From Callipepla californica brunnescens (Eukaryota > Chordata > Aves > Galliformes > Odontophoridae): 64,000 bases of DNA. The notes below the pieces were generated by a model that searched no databases, was not told the origin of the DNA, and saw nothing but the letters and a program-made list of their open reading frames with translations. Position 1 is the first letter of the stretch. Every line of letters starts with the position of its first letter. The stretch is from the NCBI GenBank assembly GCA_023055505.1, contig JALIRH010000001.1:121059723-121123722 (forward strand), in the 5' to 3' direction. A program made the translations under genes and the position numbers. Shown piece after piece: positions 57,001 through 63,640 of the stretch.

Positions 57001-57794
57001 GCAGAATTGCTGGAATTTGCTTTTGAGCAGTTTCCTTAGAATGGGAGAAGTATGCGAGCGTTCTGACGTGGTTGGGGGTCTGAGGAAGGAGACTGAAACG
57101 TGTGTGCTGAGAGACAGAGAGGCTTTGAGATGGCCTTCTGATGAGTGTGAAACGTGAAAAAATAGGAGTGTAACTGTTGTGCATGCACTCAGATTTGCTA
57201 ACGGCTTTAAGTCTGCTGCTTATTCCAGAGAGCTACGCGTCCAAGAACTCCGAAGATGACGATTCCACAAAGGAGTCGAAGCGACTGATTCGAAAACGTC
57301 GGCGAAGTACGGACGACTACTCCGAGGAAGGAGAGGATGAGGAAGGTGAAGAGAGGCCTGTCCGCAAGCGGCTCAATCGAATCGAAACCGACGACGAAGA
57401 CAACTGCGAAAATGCCAACGACGGGGCAGAAAACCCTGCCAATAAGCTGCCAGCACCACAGGCCCCTCAAGACAACACCAAGAAGCACTGCTATCGGATA
57501 GAAAGTGACGACGAAGATGACTTTGATAACGTAGGAAAAGTAGAGAGCCCTTTGGACTACAGCCTGGTGGACTTGCCTTCCACCAACGGACAGAGCCCAG
57601 GTAAAACCATTGAGAACTTGATTGGCAAACCAAGTGAGAAGACCCAGGCCCCCAAGGACAGCGCGGCCAGTGCCAGCCTGGCGCCCAACGGGACAGGGAG
57701 CGGGCAGGAAGCGGTAGGGCCAGAGGAGGATGAAGATGAACTTTTGAGAGTGACTGACCTTGTTGATTACGTCTGTAACAGTGAACAGTTATAA
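8841..57794 (+). CDS. RSF1: RSF1, remodeling and spacing factor 1 (16 exons, spliced)
   Basis: Join: 8841-9036, 28802-28893, 32435-32527, 32827-33032, 34811-34968, 38584-40307, 41900-42097, 43270-43374, 44436-44515, 48025-48079, 49163-49272, 51292-51359, 52445-52652, 53313-53536, 55375-55566, 57229-57794. This totals 4,275 nt and 1,424 aa, close to the roughly 1,440 aa of human RSF1. Every junction is GT-AG and phases match. RSF1 (also HBXAP) partners the SNF2H/SMARCA5 ATPase in the nuclear RSF complex, which assembles and spaces nucleosomes; it also recognises H2A ubiquitinated at K119. Order along the protein: Pro/Ala start; DDT-like segment (about 26-60); WHIM-like region (about 66-175, with GRDKDGLMYW at 158-167); acidic/lysine-rich middle (249-823); RTLRRSPRISK (765-775), near the reported ubiquitin-H2A binding region; C4HC3 PHD finger (878-922); coiled basic segment (925-960); acidic Ser/Arg-rich tail ending VTDLVDYVCNSEQL. 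Identified by recognition, not by search. Confidence 0.97.
9045..9835. repeat. Homopolymer G and C runs at the start of intron 1
   Basis: G runs lie near 9050-9064, 9164-9172 and 9270-9283. C runs of about 8-19 bases lie near 9182-9190, 9320-9330, 9364-9380, 9394-9403, 9452-9470, 9601-9614 and 9820-9833. Exact run lengths are prone to sequencing and assembly error. Confidence 0.85.
14373..14411. repeat. Two adjacent perfect AT-rich palindromes
   Basis: Positions 14373-14392 read ATGCATATATATATATGCAT, a 20-bp perfect palindrome. Positions 14394-14411 read ATTATTATATATAATAAT, an 18-bp perfect palindrome. Both lie in RSF1 intron 1. Confidence 0.9.
21253..21365 (-). mobile_element. CR1 LINE 3' end
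   Basis: The plus strand reads AATCATAGAATCGTTGAGGT, then a CTAAGGCCATCTAGTCCAG-type segment. This is the reversed CR1 tail, about 110 bp and old. Confidence 0.85.
21752..21940 (-). mobile_element. LTR-like interspersed repeat, copy 1
   Basis: On the minus strand it runs from a CTGCATGGGAACTG block through ATGGCTGAC..., GCAATGCACCTGTGTGACCA, a GGGGTGGAG block and CCCCATTTAAGGGCTGAC to GGGGAAGG. The same order of blocks appears in the opposite orientation at 26464-26640. The TTTAAGG box and the short, unit-like structure suggest a solo LTR of an avian endogenous retrovirus-like element, but the family was not identified and the true ends may extend from about 21580 to 21995. Confidence 0.5.
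24548..24760 (-). mobile_element. CR1 LINE 3' fragment
   Basis: The plus strand reads TAGAATCCTTAAGATTGGAG, then a CACTGAGATCATTCAACTGC segment and the reversed upstream CR1 sequence (ACCTCCCTGGGCAGCTGTGC). It is about 210 bp and diverged. Confidence 0.85.
26464..26640 (+). mobile_element. LTR-like interspersed repeat, copy 2
   Basis: This shares with copy 1 the blocks GGGAACAGTTGAATCATGGC, CACCGAGTCAGCCATG, GCAATGCACCTGTGTGACCA, GGGGGTGGAGCC and CCCCATTTAAGGGCTGAC. Weaker similarity may continue to about 26690. The orientation is opposite to copy 1. It is an LTR-like element of unknown family. Confidence 0.5.
28802..28893 (+). CDS. RSF1: RSF1 exon 2
   Basis: Residues 66-96, VPKELVELHLKLMRKIGKSV and on to WEKYLIK. 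This is the start of the helical WHIM-like region. The acceptor CTGCAG follows a long CT tract and the donor is AAG|GTACAA. The match to human RSF1 is essentially complete. Confidence 0.97.
28894..32434 (+). other. RSF1: RSF1 intron 2
   Basis: A 3.5-kb intron with a CR1 3' end at 29438-29590. I see nothing else recognisable. Confidence 0.85.
29438..29590 (-). mobile_element. CR1 LINE 3' end
   Basis: The plus strand reads GAATGGTTTGGGATGGAAGG, then ACCTCTGAGATCATCTCGTT and CCATCCAGCCTGACCTC. This is the classic reversed CR1 terminus, about 150 bp. Confidence 0.9.
32435..32527 (+). CDS. RSF1: RSF1 exon 3
   Basis: Residues 97-127, starting ICQEFNSTWAWEMEKKGYLE. It is a 31-codon exon, phase 0 on both sides, with acceptor GTGACAG and donor AAG|GTATGC. 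It continues the conserved WHIM-like helical region. Confidence 0.97.
32827..33032 (+). CDS. RSF1: RSF1 exon 4
   Basis: Residues 128-195 plus two bases of Arg196. It opens YLCECQFDDNLKFKNIINEE and contains GRDKDGLMYWYQLD, the WHIM2-type motif that in other remodelling subunits touches the ISWI-type ATPase. The preceding intron 3 is only 299 nt. The donor is AG|GTATTA. Confidence 0.97.
33033..34810 (+). other. RSF1: RSF1 intron 4
   Basis: A 1.8-kb intron with an AT-rich stretch near 33860-33960 and a short direct repeat of TTAGATATC near 34372-34391. No mobile element or gene was recognised. Confidence 0.85.
34811..34968 (+). CDS. RSF1: RSF1 exon 5
   Basis: Residues 196-248 plus one base. 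Starts RNRNELAETLELLKAQIDPA and ends in an acidic, Ser-rich stretch (SSRESPSIEDEDTKK). The acceptor is ATCCAG and the donor is CAAG|GTTTTC, a weaker donor than the others. Confidence 0.95.
35812..36487 (+). mobile_element. CR1 LINE 3' fragment
   Basis: A sense-orientation CR1 end. The frame reads [20 protein letters not shown] and YCVQFWASQF, then a degraded tail ending GGTCCCTTCCAACCTCTGCC near 36470. It is 5'-truncated and interrupted by stops, so it is not functional. Confidence 0.93.
38062..38128 (+). mobile_element. Short CR1 3' terminus
   Basis: AACTCTGTGATCCTTATGTT, then CCCTTCCAACTTGAGCCATC and CTATGGTTCTGTG, is the last 65 bp or so of a CR1 element in sense orientation. Confidence 0.75.
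38584..40307 (+). CDS. RSF1: RSF1 exon 6 (large central exon)
   Basis: Residues 249-823, a single 1,724-nt exon. It is rich in Glu, Lys, Ser and Pro and predicted disordered. It diverges most from human, apart from conserved islands: LPVIVKLEKP, ESDSFKENVKPVKVEVKE, KLKNDQQAKIPLKKREIKL, TSERQKEGIKLTIRISSRK and GRTLRRSPRIS. VKLE and VKVE fit the SUMO acceptor consensus. The C-terminal part (about 765-800) corresponds to the region reported to read ubiquitinated H2A in human RSF1. The acceptor is CAACAG and the donor is AACAAG|GTAATA. The open frame reaches back to an intronic ATG at 38553, which I do not consider coding. Confidence 0.97.
40308..41899 (+). other. RSF1: RSF1 intron 6
   Basis: A 1.6-kb intron with a CR1 3' fragment at 41049-41425. 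No other feature was recognised. Confidence 0.85.
41049..41425 (+). mobile_element. CR1 LINE 3' fragment
   Basis: A sense-orientation CR1 tail: GTTCAGCCTCGAGAGAAGAA, then CTGTGATTCTCTGATT at the end after GGTCCCTTCCAACCCCTACA. It is about 375 bp, 5'-truncated and inactive. Confidence 0.92.
41900..42097 (+). CDS. RSF1: RSF1 exon 7 (first half of the PHD finger)
   Basis: Residues 824-889. It begins RSKVRWTGTRTRGRWKYSSN, then an uninterrupted run of 12 Glu (857-868, bases 41999-42034), then CKKCGLPNHPEL with the first two zinc ligands, C878 and C881. The acceptor is CTCAG and the donor is CTG|GTAGGC. Confidence 0.97.
42098..43269 (+). other. RSF1: RSF1 intron 7
   Basis: A 1.2-kb intron that splits the PHD finger in phase 0 between its first two and remaining zinc ligands. 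No repeat or gene was recognised. Confidence 0.85.
43270..43374 (+). CDS. RSF1: RSF1 exon 8 (rest of the PHD finger)
   Basis: Residues 890-924. ILLCDSCDSGYHTACLRPPL, then MIIPDGEWFCPPCQH, supplies C893, C896, H901, C904, C919 and C922 and so completes a C4HC3 PHD finger with C878 and C881. The invariant Trp917 before the last Cys pair is present, so the finger should fold. Confidence 0.98.
43562..43696 (+). mobile_element. CR1 LINE 3' end
   Basis: GATGGTGGTGTGAGGATGGT, then TGGACTAGATGATCTTGGAG and GTCCTTTCCAACC, ends in an ATCTATGAATCTATGAATG repeat, the short 3' terminal repeat that CR1 elements carry. Confidence 0.93.
43848..43910 (-). mobile_element. Short CR1 3' terminus
   Basis: The plus strand reads GTCATAGAATCTCTCAAGTT, then GGAAGGGAGCCTTAAGGATC and AGTGAGTCCAGCAA. 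This is about 60 bp of a reversed CR1 end. Confidence 0.8.
44436..44515 (+). CDS. RSF1: RSF1 exon 9
   Basis: Residues 925-950 plus two bases. KLLCEKLEEQLQDLDVVLKK, then KERAER, is a charged helix (short coiled coil) that follows the PHD finger. The acceptor is CCCCCAG and the donor is CGCAG|GTACTG. Confidence 0.97.
44516..48024 (+). other. RSF1: RSF1 intron 9
   Basis: A 3.5-kb intron with one reversed CR1 fragment near 46520-46665. No coding or RNA gene was recognised. Confidence 0.85.
46520..46665 (-). mobile_element. CR1 LINE fragment
   Basis: The plus strand reads TGGTTCCAACCCCCTGCTGC, then CAGCTTGCCCAGGCACTAGA and CATGAACACCTCCAGGGATG, a reversed and diverged CR1 segment. The terminal repeat itself is missing. 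Confidence 0.75.
48025..48079 (+). CDS. RSF1: RSF1 exon 10
   Basis: Residues 951-969, RKERLVYVGISIENIIPPQ. It is a 55-nt exon identical in sense to the human segment. The acceptor is CCTAAAG and the donor is CAG|GTGAGT. Confidence 0.96.
48080..49162 (+). other. RSF1: RSF1 intron 10
   Basis: A 1.1-kb intron with an A15 run near 48511-48526 and a (GT)9 microsatellite at 49082-49099, close to the acceptor. No mobile element was recognised. Confidence 0.85.
49082..49099 (+). repeat. (GT)9 microsatellite
   Basis: Nine GT units sit about 65 nt before the exon 11 acceptor. Length variation here could serve as a marker. Confidence 0.9.
49163..49272 (+). CDS. RSF1: RSF1 exon 11
   Basis: Residues 970-1005 plus two bases. 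EPEIPEGQEEKKKDSKKHKS, then KLLERRSTRTRKCISY. The basic RRSTRTRKCISYRF block is strongly conserved. The acceptor is CAGCAG, and the flanking CAG allows a possible 3-nt (NAGNAG) shift. Confidence 0.95.
49273..51291 (+). other. RSF1: RSF1 intron 11
   Basis: A 2.0-kb intron. It has a T-rich tract near 49372-49384 and a chance Cys-rich open frame at 50742-51008. No repeat family was recognised. Confidence 0.85.
51292..51359 (+). CDS. RSF1: RSF1 exon 12
   Basis: Residues 1006-1028 plus one base, RFDEFDEAIDEAIEDDIKEA and DGG. It is a short acidic exon with an internal (F/I)DEA repeat and matches human completely. The acceptor is TTGTAG and the donor is GGAG|GTATGT. Confidence 0.96.
51360..52444 (+). 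other. RSF1: RSF1 intron 12
   Basis: A 1.1-kb intron with nothing recognisable. Confidence 0.85.
52445..52652 (+). CDS. RSF1: RSF1 exon 13
   Basis: Residues 1029-1097 plus two bases. It holds two copies of R-G-K-D-x-S-x-I (1032-1039 and 1043-1050), a basic cluster (KRPQRAAAARRKKRRRL, a likely nuclear localisation signal) and an acidic stretch (DSDSNLDEEESEDEFKISDG). It is CpG-rich. The donor is ATGG|GTAGGT. Confidence 0.96.
52653..53312 (+). other. RSF1: RSF1 intron 13
   Basis: A 660-nt intron with no recognisable feature. Confidence 0.85.
53313..53536 (+). CDS. RSF1: RSF1 exon 14
   Basis: Residues 1098-1172 plus one base. SQDEFVISEENLDESEDDPP leads into RRHLSRPMRQSRRLRRKTVK and a Ser/Asp/Glu-rich end. 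Alternating acidic and basic blocks suit histone binding. The acceptor is GAACAG and the donor is TCTG|GTGAGC. Confidence 0.96.
53537..55374 (+). other. RSF1: RSF1 intron 14
   Basis: A 1.8-kb intron. No repeat or gene was recognised. Confidence 0.85.
55375..55566 (+). CDS. RSF1: RSF1 exon 15
   Basis: Residues 1173-1236 plus one base. ESGDYTDYSDDDYLETRRRR, then SRRNQKRQVNYKEDSESDGS, ending HKRRLSTSDSE. It continues the acidic/basic alternation, with many serines in casein kinase 2-like settings. The acceptor is GTACAG and the donor is GAAG|GTAAAA. Confidence 0.96.
55567..57228 (+). other. RSF1: RSF1 intron 15
   Basis: A 1.7-kb intron with a short reversed CR1 end at 56836-56900. Nothing else was recognised. 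Confidence 0.85.
56836..56900 (-). mobile_element. Short CR1 3' terminus
   Basis: The plus strand reads AGCATAGAATATCCCAAGCT, then GGGAGAGAGCCTTGAGTCCA and ACTCCCGGCTCC, a reversed CR1 or CR1-like end of about 60 bp. Confidence 0.7.
57229..57794 (+). CDS. RSF1: RSF1 exon 16 (terminal coding part)
   Basis: Residues 1237-1424 and TAA at 57792-57794. Starts ESYASKNSEDDDSTKESKRL, passes through KRLNRIETDDEDN, the repeat-like CYRIESDDEDDFDNVGKVES and LDYSLVDLPSTNGQSPGK, and ends RVTDLVDYVCNSEQL, the conserved RSF1 C-terminus. The first 300 nt are rich in CG dinucleotides. Confidence 0.97.
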
Positions 57795-58476
57795 GACTTC
57801 CGTTTTTGTGCTAATTTATTCCACGGTAGCTCATACCAGCGGGCCAGTTATTAAAAGCTGTTTTATTTTTCCTAGAAAATTCTCCACTACAGTATCACTT
57901 TTTAGAAGCAAGAATTTCACCAGTCCTGCAGTCTTTCTGTGAAGTGACCAGTTTTGAACTTTGAAGAAGAATTGCTGTAAATTCCCTCTCTTACCCCTCC
58001 CCCCCTTTTCTCCTTCCAAGTCCATGGTCCTGGGTAATTTCACTCACAAAAAACCTTATCACAACAAGAGATTTGTATATTTTTGGCTTTATATTTCCTG
58101 AGTGCATACAAATTTGTGGAAATGGGTGGCCTAAGAAAGCATTCCAAATCAGTCAGGGCCCAAACCGGAACTTGGGGTGGGTTTGGCTCAAGGGGTGGGC
58201 GGGGTGCAGAAGCACTTGTGCTTTAGCTTTTTCATATGAGATATATATTATATTTAAATGTTCACAACTTAGATTACAACTTTAACAGACAGTCTCAAAT
58301 TTAACGTCTGTACTGTCGCATTTTGTGAGTTGTAGGTTAACATGCCATAGCTCATTAGTAATCACCTTCATGGAAGCAGTTTGATTTTAATACTGGAGGC
58401 AAACAGAATTACTTTGAGGCCAAGAAGGTACCATAAACAAGAACTCTACTATCCATTATGACTTGCAGACTTTCCT

Positions 58477-58482
58477 AATAAA
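58477..58482 (+). terminator. RSF1: Proximal polyadenylation signal candidate (AATAAA)
   Basis: Canonical AATAAA about 680 nt after the RSF1 stop, followed by TGTTTGTAC-type G/T-rich sequence within 30 nt (AAAGTGTTTGTACAG). It would make a short 3' UTR isoform. Confidence 0.5.
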
Positions 58483-58816
58483 CATCCTTCAAAGTGTTTG
58501 TACAGTAAAGTGTACTGTAATGAAGTTTTTGACCGTTGAAACACGCTAGCGATGAGTTCATAAAGCTATCTCCCGAGCAGTTCATCAGATGGTCTTCTGT
58601 GCACGGTGTCTAGCGGGAGGACGCACTGATATGAAGTTAATCTGTGAATGGGACGGCATCTTGACGTGCTGCAGACTTGTACAGACAAAAGAATCCTGCA
58701 GTAGCTGTCTGGCCGCTCGGGTTTCACCTTCTGTTGGAGTGTTCCGAACTGGACGTGTCTGTACGAACGGCTCTGACCACAGAATCACGGCGCATCAAAG
58801 GATGGAGGGATTTTCC

Positions 58817-58822
58817 AATAAA
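58817..58822 (+). terminator. RSF1: Second polyadenylation signal candidate (AATAAA)
   Basis: Canonical AATAAA about 1.0 kb after the stop. Downstream there are GT-rich runs from about 58895 (GGTTTTCTGTTTGGGGTTTG), somewhat far from the signal. Confidence 0.4.
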
Positions 58823-61800
58823 CCGTGACTGCTCCATTCATGTCCTTAGTATCTACTTCAAATTGAAGTAAACAAATGGAACAGTTTTCCTTTTGGAGGT
58901 TTTCTGTTTGGGGTTTGTGTGTGTTTTTGTTTCGGTTTTACTTATCTGCCTGGATGTATTAGCAGGTTTTGAATGTAGTGCTGGCCATTGGCCGTTAGAA
59001 TTTTCTTAAAGTACATTTTAATAATTGTCACGTGACCAAACTGATTTCAAGAAGGCAGTATTTCTGAGAGAAAACACTCAACTCTGAGACATCTCATCAA
59101 CTTTGAGGTGGGCCTGAAGTGATACGTGCTTTCATTAAAAAAAAAATAATAACCCTAACAAATGCGGGCATGTAAGAAAGCGCGGAGCTGAAGTTTGCTT
59201 TGTGCAGCGTTGAGTTTTCTCTCTGTTCAGAATTGAGATGCAGGCTGTAGCATTTGTACATGGTGTAGCACACAGACGGCTCAAAAAGATCTGCCAAGTG
59301 ATGAAATCCCAAAAGGTCACATCTGTTCCTCCTTGTGCTCTGAGATTTGGATCTTTGACTGGTGTTGATGTCCATTGCCGGCAATGGATGCACCAAAACT
59401 GCTGCTGCCACTGAGGAGTGGGTTCTCCTTTCCTGCCCCACCCGATTCCCTTCCATTATATTGTATTTACTAGTCAGTCATGAAGCACTTCTGTTTTCTT
59501 CTACTAAAACCGGCGTTAGGCCTTTACTAAATACCTCTCTAGAAAAGTTAGAGCCACCAATACCTACTCGTGTCCTGGAAAGTCTTGGTTTTGTTTCCCC
59601 ACCTCTCTCTCCACGAGTTCTATCAGAACCACTCCGTGACTGTTACTGCAGTGGGTTCTGGCAGCGCACATCTAAAACTAGAATCGTCAGAGCTGCAAGA
59701 GAGAACTCGTTCATTATCTGCTGTGCTAAGCAAGCTTGTGATTAAATCACACTCTTCCTAAATGAGAACTGAATGCCATTAAAATATCTTTCCACCTTAT
59801 CAGTGTGAACTGTTAACAGATTTCACGAGCAGGTTTTAAATCAGGGTAGTGAAAAGCCACGGAGGTCTAGAATGTTCTGAAAAGTGTATGTAGCATTTTA
59901 GCTACTGCAATGTTTTTTTCTTTGCCTAGGTGATGCATAAATGTAGTGCTTCTACATTTCTAATACACTTGTGTTTTAAAACAAGCGAGGACATACGGCT
60001 TCCACGTTCTGATGTTAATAATAGCTGCGCATTTTAAATATTTGCAGTGCAAACTGTCTTGATTCCCATGCAGCAACACTGTGCAAGCAGTGACTTCCCG
60101 TTTGTTTCGGCAGTGCCATCATTTTTTTGCTGCCAGATGGAGCCTTTTCTGATCTGACCAGTGCTGCAGCAAACGTTCTTGCTTGCAGTCAGCCCCACGT
60201 CTTGGGTACGTAGCGGGTGAGTCATTGGCAACGTAGGAAAATACAAAGCAGTTAAAATAGCGAATATACCAACCAGGGAGAAATTGAGCACTGTGTTCGG
60301 GAGTGATGTAGGAGACCAAAAAGCAGAAGTGGAGCATTGAATTTTATGTCAAGAACGTCAAGTTTTACCAGTGTAGACAGATAGGTTGGTACTGTTGGTC
60401 AGTTTTACAGAACAGTTCTTCCATGTTCTAAGAAGTCGCCTGTGACAGCTGGGATGGCTTTGTCCCCCATGACCCTGAGGTCCCGTTAAACCAGGGGGAA
60501 TATTGTGCAAGGAAAACCTGCCTAGATGTCGTACAGAGCTTAGCACCTTATAACTTCCATCTTCTCTCCTGTCTGAGGCCTCCAGCGAGGTGGGAAATGT
60601 AAATCTGTTTGGGAAGATGTTTTCAGACACAAGGCCAGCCGGCAGCCACGCGGGGCTCGTGCTGCTGTGTTCCATGTATGCGATTCCAGAGTGGAAATGT
60701 CCTCCAGGTGTTGTGGTGGCTGTAGCTCTCCTGTATGCATCGTGAGATCAGAAGTTGCACGTCTTTGCTCATCTTCAGGTGTGGCTTTGAGCTAACAGAA
60801 GTTCAGGGCGTGTGAGAAACAGAATGCAGTCAGCCAGGGCTTTGTCACTCAATGGACTGAACAGAAGAAGAAGGAGATCCTCTTGGCTGAGCACTGAGGG
60901 AGTTCATTTGGAGATCTGCTGTTTGTTGCGCACAGGTTGTCACCAAAAGCTGTGTCTTTTTTAACTGCAGATCCTTCAGAGTAGAAGTGACCAGCAAGAA
61001 GGCGAATTGATTTCTGTGGGCTGTGTGAGTCACTCGCACTGGAGAAGGGGAGGAACTTTAAGCTGAGTTGGGGAATGGATGTTTTCAGGTGCCACAGAGA
61101 TAAAGGATGGGACGTAATGCGCAAAGTACGGACACTGAGCTAAGAAATGTGGTGCGTGAATCCAACCAGAAGGGTGGGGGAATGAAGAAGGCAGAATTTC
61201 ATTGCAGTTGCTGTCCTCTAGTTATTGAATCTTCTAAACCTTGATTTAAAAATGGAAAGCAACATCACCGAGCTACCAGAAAAGTTGAAGGCCTGTAGAA
61301 AGATGAGGACTGAACAACAAACTCTCTGAGCTGTTGGACAGTTTGACTTCATAAATGTTAACGTAGGTTATGAAATTACTGTGCCTTCCTTTTTCATTTG
61401 ATGAAAGGATTGTTCTGTTCTAATGGCATTTGAGAGAAACAGAGATGCTTTTTCTCTGAATTGCCCATTCCTAAGTATGTCACCTTGAGATTTCTGTGGA
61501 TTACAGTCTCAGTTACTCCTGCGGCAGTGGGAGCTGATGTCTGAAGTGGGCTCCTTTCCCGGTCACTCCTGTTTTCAGAGTGCTGGCCTGCACTCTGAGT
61601 GATGCCACTCTCAAGAACCTTGAGGCAAGCACGTATGTTCACAGAAGAGAAACTGTATGGTAGCGGCGCCCTTGCTCTGATTTGTCTTCATCTTTCTCAC
61701 TTGAACTGCTTGGTATCCGGACGCCGTTCCATGATTTTAATAGCCACATAGCGAGGAGTTTTGGTGAGAAGGGATTCGTTTCATCTAGCTCAAAATGGCA

Positions 61801-63595
61801 ACACCTGGAGGATTGGATCTGGTACGTGTGCAGTGACTGCTATCCACTGGCTTGTGTTAAGCATCCAGCGTGCACCCTAGATGTGTGCTTAATTTGCTTT
61901 CAGTTCATTGGGTGTATAAAATCTTTTTGTGCATAAATACATGTAAAAATACCAAATATCTTCAAATGGTAACTTCCTGGAAAAAAAAAAATATCTGTTG
62001 AATATGGTGTGGAAAACTCAGCAATTCATGCAGAAAGAGCACAGTTCTGCAACTCCTCCAGTGTTTAAAGCATCTGTGAGCATTTAGGACTGCTGTCTGA
62101 AATGAGGACGTGCGAGATGAAGCCCATGTTTCCTGGGATCTTCCTTTTCCTCCTCCCCCTCCTAGAATACGTGGGGTAGGACTGTATCACTTAAAATGTC
62201 AGGAGATGGAAAATGAAAAATCCAACAGGAGCAGTACTTGCTCTTCATCCAGCGTACCCTGAAGTCATTATAATCCTCTCTGACCATTTTTTGACACTTT
62301 AGAGTTGGGGACCTCACGAAACACTCTGGCTTCAGAAATACTTAACACCTGAAGCTGGACGGGCAGCAGTCGGGGTACTGGGGATTACTGGTCACTTCTG
62401 GAAACGTGCATCACTTACCAAGCTCTTATTTTAGGTTAGGTGTAACTCACTGAGATAGTTCCGGACGGTGAAAGCGTGTGCTTGGGAGTTGTTCGTCCTG
62501 ATGCTTCGGAATGATTTAACTTATTTTGTATATTGCAGATGATGTATATTGCTTAGTATGACACTTAAAAAAAAAATGTGTACAGCTTCTGGGGGAAAGA
62601 ATAGGACACTCTAAGTAGATAGGAAGTTTTTATAATGGAGGATGCGGCGTAAAGGCTCCGGCTATAACTGCGATTAAAGCAAGTCCTGCAGCTCGGGGTT
62701 CTGACTATCATTTGTAAATGCTGGCACCCCACACCTGAGCTTGAGGTATAGCAGTTAGAGAGGGCAGGTGTGTCTGCAAATGCTACGTATAACCCCAAAG
62801 GTTACTAAGGAAAACTGAAAGATGGAGTTGCTCTATTCCTTCAGTTGGTTTACTTTGTGCACTTCGCAGCACTTTGTGTATAGTCAGTCTCACTGGTTCC
62901 CCAGGTGCAGACCGAGTCGGTTTCTCCTGCTGCTGGAATGCTCTTTCCACTAACAGGAGATGGGGAGTGGGTGGAGGGAAGCGGTATGGAAAAATGTGTA
63001 TGCAAGCCCACACAATTTGCAAGACAGGTCTCGGACAGGCCTAAAAACTGCTTCTGATTTGCCCTTTAAAGACTGTATTTCACATGGAAGGTCTCTGTGT
63101 AAGAGAATCGTCTCGACACCCTCGTTTTCTCATCTTGACCTTCAGAGCAACAGGAAAAGCTGTTTGCGGTCTCTTTCCGTGAGGGAGCAGTTCCACCAGC
63201 ACAGCACGGACGTGGAGAAGATTAGGATCAGTCCGTACAGTACTGTGACAATGTTGGCCTCTGGGGATGTCGGTTTGGGTCCGCGCAGGTTCCTCTGTTC
63301 CTCTTCTTATGTCCCACACAACTAAACTGATTAGTGATACTTAGATTAGTCTGTCAGAACTTGACTTAAATGATCCCGAGGGGATAAAGTCCTTCTACTA
63401 AAACGTACAATAGGCCTCGTTACCAGTGCACCATTTGTTAGCTGAAAGTCCTTAATAGATACTAATCTGCTACTCAAGTTAGTGGTAGAAAAGGAAATCA
63501 AACCATACAGCTGTATACCTTGTTTAGTTTTCCATTTCATACTCATTATATGGACTCTGAAATCTTGTACAGTATCTTACTCCTATGCTATATTC

Positions 63596-63601
63596 ATTAA
63601 A
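63596..63601 (+). terminator. RSF1: Distal polyadenylation signal candidate (ATTAAA)
   Basis: ATTAAA about 5.8 kb after the stop, with a G/T-rich element (GGTTTGTTTTTCAGG) about 30 nt downstream. It is a reasonable distal end if bird RSF1 keeps a long 3' UTR. Confidence 0.35.
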
Positions 63602-63640
63602 ATGGTACTCCTCCCCCTAACCCGCATTAGAACGGTTTGT

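Larger units (their letters stand above)
57795..63640 (+). other. RSF1: Probable RSF1 3' UTR and flanking DNA
   Basis: No recognisable coding sequence follows the stop. Human RSF1 has a 3' UTR of several kb, and the same is plausible here. AATAAA occurs at 58477-58482 and 58817-58822; ATTAAA occurs at 59741-59746, 59778-59783, 62673-62678 and 63596-63601. A-rich runs are at 59137-59146 and 61981-61990. The true end cannot be decided from sequence alone. Confidence 0.5.
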
